From contig CBDCEX010000016.1 of NCBI GenBank assembly GCA_965216025.1, forward strand, positions 62,001 through 126,000: a stretch of 64,000 nt of DNA, read 5' to 3'. How positions within the stretch are numbered: the stretch's first letter is position 1; each line of letters opens with the position of its first letter. The notes under the pieces were generated by a model. The model was given only the letters and a program-made list of their open reading frames with translations. It searched no databases and was not told the origin of the DNA. A program made the position numbers and the translations under genes. Positions 62,743 to 64,000 of the stretch are shown piece by piece. Source of the stretch: JADFQT01 sp965216025 (GTDB taxonomy: Bacteria; Chloroflexota; Dehalococcoidia; Lucifugimonadales; UBA3495).

Positions 62743-63141
62743 CTATTCGGTCGCGGTGGCCTCTATCTCCACCAGCAGCTCAGGAAGGAACAGCGCGGCA
62801 ATCCCCAACAAGGTGGTGGCCGGTCGACAGCCTCCTTGCCTCAGGCGGGGCAACGTGTCGGTTTCGTATGCCTCCAAAAAGGCATCCACGTCGGTTACGT
62901 AGTAATTTAGACGCACTACGTCCGCTAGGCCAAGCCCCGCCTGGCCTAGTACCGTCTCCATATTGTCCAGCGCCTTATTGAGCTGGCCTGCCATATCTCC
63001 CACGTGAACCGGATTACCTTCCTCATCCACCGAGGTCTGGCCGGAGCATAATAGCACCCTTTTAACACCACTCAGGTCGTTGGCCTGCACGAACCCGAAT
63101 TGGTCCTGCCAAGCCCAGGGGTTGATAGCACGTCGCTCCAT
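62743..63141 (-). CDS. RidA family protein
   Basis: This 132-residue protein starts MERRAINPWAWQ. The RidA/YjgF pattern is seen in VLLCSGQTSVDEEGNPVHVG, DMAGQLNKALDNMETVLGQA, VVRLNYYVTDVDAFLEAYE and RPATTLLGIAALFLPELLVE. RidA enzymes hydrolyse reactive enamines/imines; the Arg that contacts the substrate is replaced in the RPATTLL motif context, so a related deaminase-like role is possible. It ends before the 62-kb intergenic repeat. Confidence 0.9.
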   Translation of the reverse strand: MERRAINPWAWQDQFGFVQANDLSGVKRVLLCSGQTSVDEEGNPVHVGDMAGQLNKALDNMETVLGQAGLGLADVVRLNYYVTDVDAFLEAYETDTLPRLRQGGCRPATTLLGIAALFLPELLVEIEATATE

Positions 63142-63212
63142 GAAGCCCTCCTTCTCGAATGGAGTTTGGGCGCAGTCTGTAACTTCAATTCCATTACCCC
63201 AGTCTCCAACCA

Positions 63213-63629
63213 TTAAGCGGGCTTGAACTTCACCAGCGTCCACTCTTCCGTTACGTCGTCGAAGACCGGTTCCAGGGGCATATCCACCTCCAGGTCATCC
63301 AGGGCGCACTCCACGATGTTGGAAATCATCCGGGGCCCTTCGTCCAGCTGAACCACGGCGTAGACGTGAGGGGCATCCTCCCGAAAGGCGGCGTTGGCTG
63401 GTTGGTGGACGATGGTATAGGTGTGGAGCCTGCCTCTACCGCTAACCTGGGCCCATCCGATGTCTCTGGAGAAACAGCTAGGACATTCTTCCCTGGGATA
63501 AAAGAAGAACCGGTCGCAGGTTTTGCAGCGGGGCATCATCAGTTCGTGGCGTTTGGCTCCCTCCCAGAAAGGACGGGTCAGCTCTACACTAATTGGTCGG
63601 GGCAGGGGCTTGTTATACCCTGTGGTCAT
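63213..63629 (-). CDS. DUF35 (Zn-ribbon OB-fold) acyl-CoA-binding partner of thiolase
   Basis: The N-terminal zinc ribbon of this 138-residue protein uses Cys 35, 38, 49 and 52 (CKTC...CPSC), and an OB-fold follows (GRGRLHTYTIVHQPA, APHVYAVVQLDEGPRMISN). DUF35 proteins form complexes with thiolase-like proteins and channel acyl-CoA in lipid, sterol and ketone metabolism. The thiolase gene lies immediately upstream on the same strand, as is usual. Confidence 0.92.
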   Translation of the reverse strand: MTTGYNKPLPRPISVELTRPFWEGAKRHELMMPRCKTCDRFFFYPREECPSCFSRDIGWAQVSGRGRLHTYTIVHQPANAAFREDAPHVYAVVQLDEGPRMISNIVECALDDLEVDMPLEPVFDDVTEEWTLVKFKPA

Positions 63630-63689
63630 CTGCGCTCTCCCGCTTTGGGGGTTATTATTTGGGGGTTATTATCAGCGATAACCCCGTCC

Positions 63690-64000
63690 CTACTTCGTAG
63701 CTTCGGAACCAAGTATGAGCGTGCACATCACGCTCGCGGTGCCCCCTCAACCGTTGACCATGCACAGGTCCTTTTGGGCAATTTGGCGGGTTTCGGCGCG
63801 ACCCATAACCTGGCGTATGGCCTCGATGACGTGTCTAAATCCGCCGGCCCCGCCCACCGGCTGCCCAGCGGAAAGCTGTCCGCCGTCGGTGTTGATGGGG
63901 AAAGTACCCTGGTAGGTGGTATCCACTTCGTCGAAGAAGGGGCCAATTTCGCTCTTTCTCGCAGGAACCCGGCATCTTCGAGGCACACGGCCTCAAGGAT
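63690..64000 (-). pseudogene. thiolase, C-terminal part, with frameshift and internal TGA
   Basis: The frame enters from the right edge as LEAVCLEDAGFLRER, shifts near 63955, then continues SEIGPFFDEVDTTYQGTFPI, NTDGGQLSAGQPVGGAGGFR and CMVNG, the thiolase/SCP-x C-terminal signature. A TGA at 63747-63749 follows CMVNG, but the same frame goes on GGTASVMCTLILGSEATK to a TAG at 63690, the normal thiolase ending. Two lesions make it a pseudogene. Its start lies outside the window. Confidence 0.82.

Noticed and set aside
1..64000. tRNA, rRNA or riboswitch genes
   Set aside because: None recognised by eye on either strand; a covariance-model scan would be needed to be sure.

Overview
The window looks like a piece of an uncultured bacterial genome, most simply a Chloroflexota member of the SAR202/Dehalococcoidia type. 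This is inferred from the gene mix (amidohydrolase-2, luciferase-like oxidoreductase, CaiB/BaiF, thiolase with DUF35 partner, RidA, collagen-like secreted protein) and not proven. It is crowded with insertion sequences and broken genes. I see four IS families (three insertions of one IS630-like element plus one of a second type, two IS1380, two IS701/IS4-like, two ISAs1), four MITE-sized insertions of three kinds and one ORF-less group II intron. About fifteen host genes carry insertions, truncations, frameshifts or in-frame stops. At most insertion sites the target duplication can be identified, and removing the element restores the reading frame exactly, so most insertions are recent.

Layout. 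2-805: amidohydrolase with an internal TAG. 1102-20125: an almost entirely minus-strand cluster of envelope and signalling genes (collagen-like protein, kelch protein, CPBP protease with zinc ribbons, membrane/coiled-coil protein, four solute-binding proteins of which three carry a VWA domain, a hydrophobic 22-residue-repeat protein, and the 3' end of a Ser/Thr kinase-PQQ gene); a FAD oxidoreductase sits on the plus strand. 20128-21258: the left part of an IS630 copy, with a group II intron inside it. 21259-50606: a 29.3-kb block inserted into that IS630. 50607-51395: the right part of the same IS630. 51398-58821: the rest of the kinase gene, then FHA, PP2C, TelA, coiled-coil and membrane/coiled-coil genes, again all minus. 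59060-64000: an ISAs1 copy, then alcohol dehydrogenase, solute-binding protein, RidA, DUF35 and a broken thiolase.

The 29.3-kb block starts at the left inverted repeat of an IS1380 copy and ends at an 18-bp look-alike of that repeat inside a truncated CaiB/BaiF gene. It is flanked by the 5-bp direct repeat GTAAG. This is the signature of one-ended IS1380 (ISEcp1-like) transposition, on an unusually large scale. Its main cargo (28279-43759) is a translationally coupled operon that looks like a defence system: XRE-SNF2 helicase-DUF3883 fusion, zeta-toxin-like ATPase plus small partner, DUF2806 (broken by an IS630-type element), DUF1156 DNA methylase, AAA ATPase plus TOPRIM-like protein, and DUF499 ATPase.

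Taking the block out joins the two minus-strand halves into one locus of about fifteen genes: kinase-PQQ, PP2C phosphatase, FHA-winged helix, TelA, coiled-coil membrane proteins, a hydrophobic repeat protein, VWA/solute-binding sensors, CPBP protease and kelch protein. I read this as a phospho-signalling and envelope-stress system that is now decaying.
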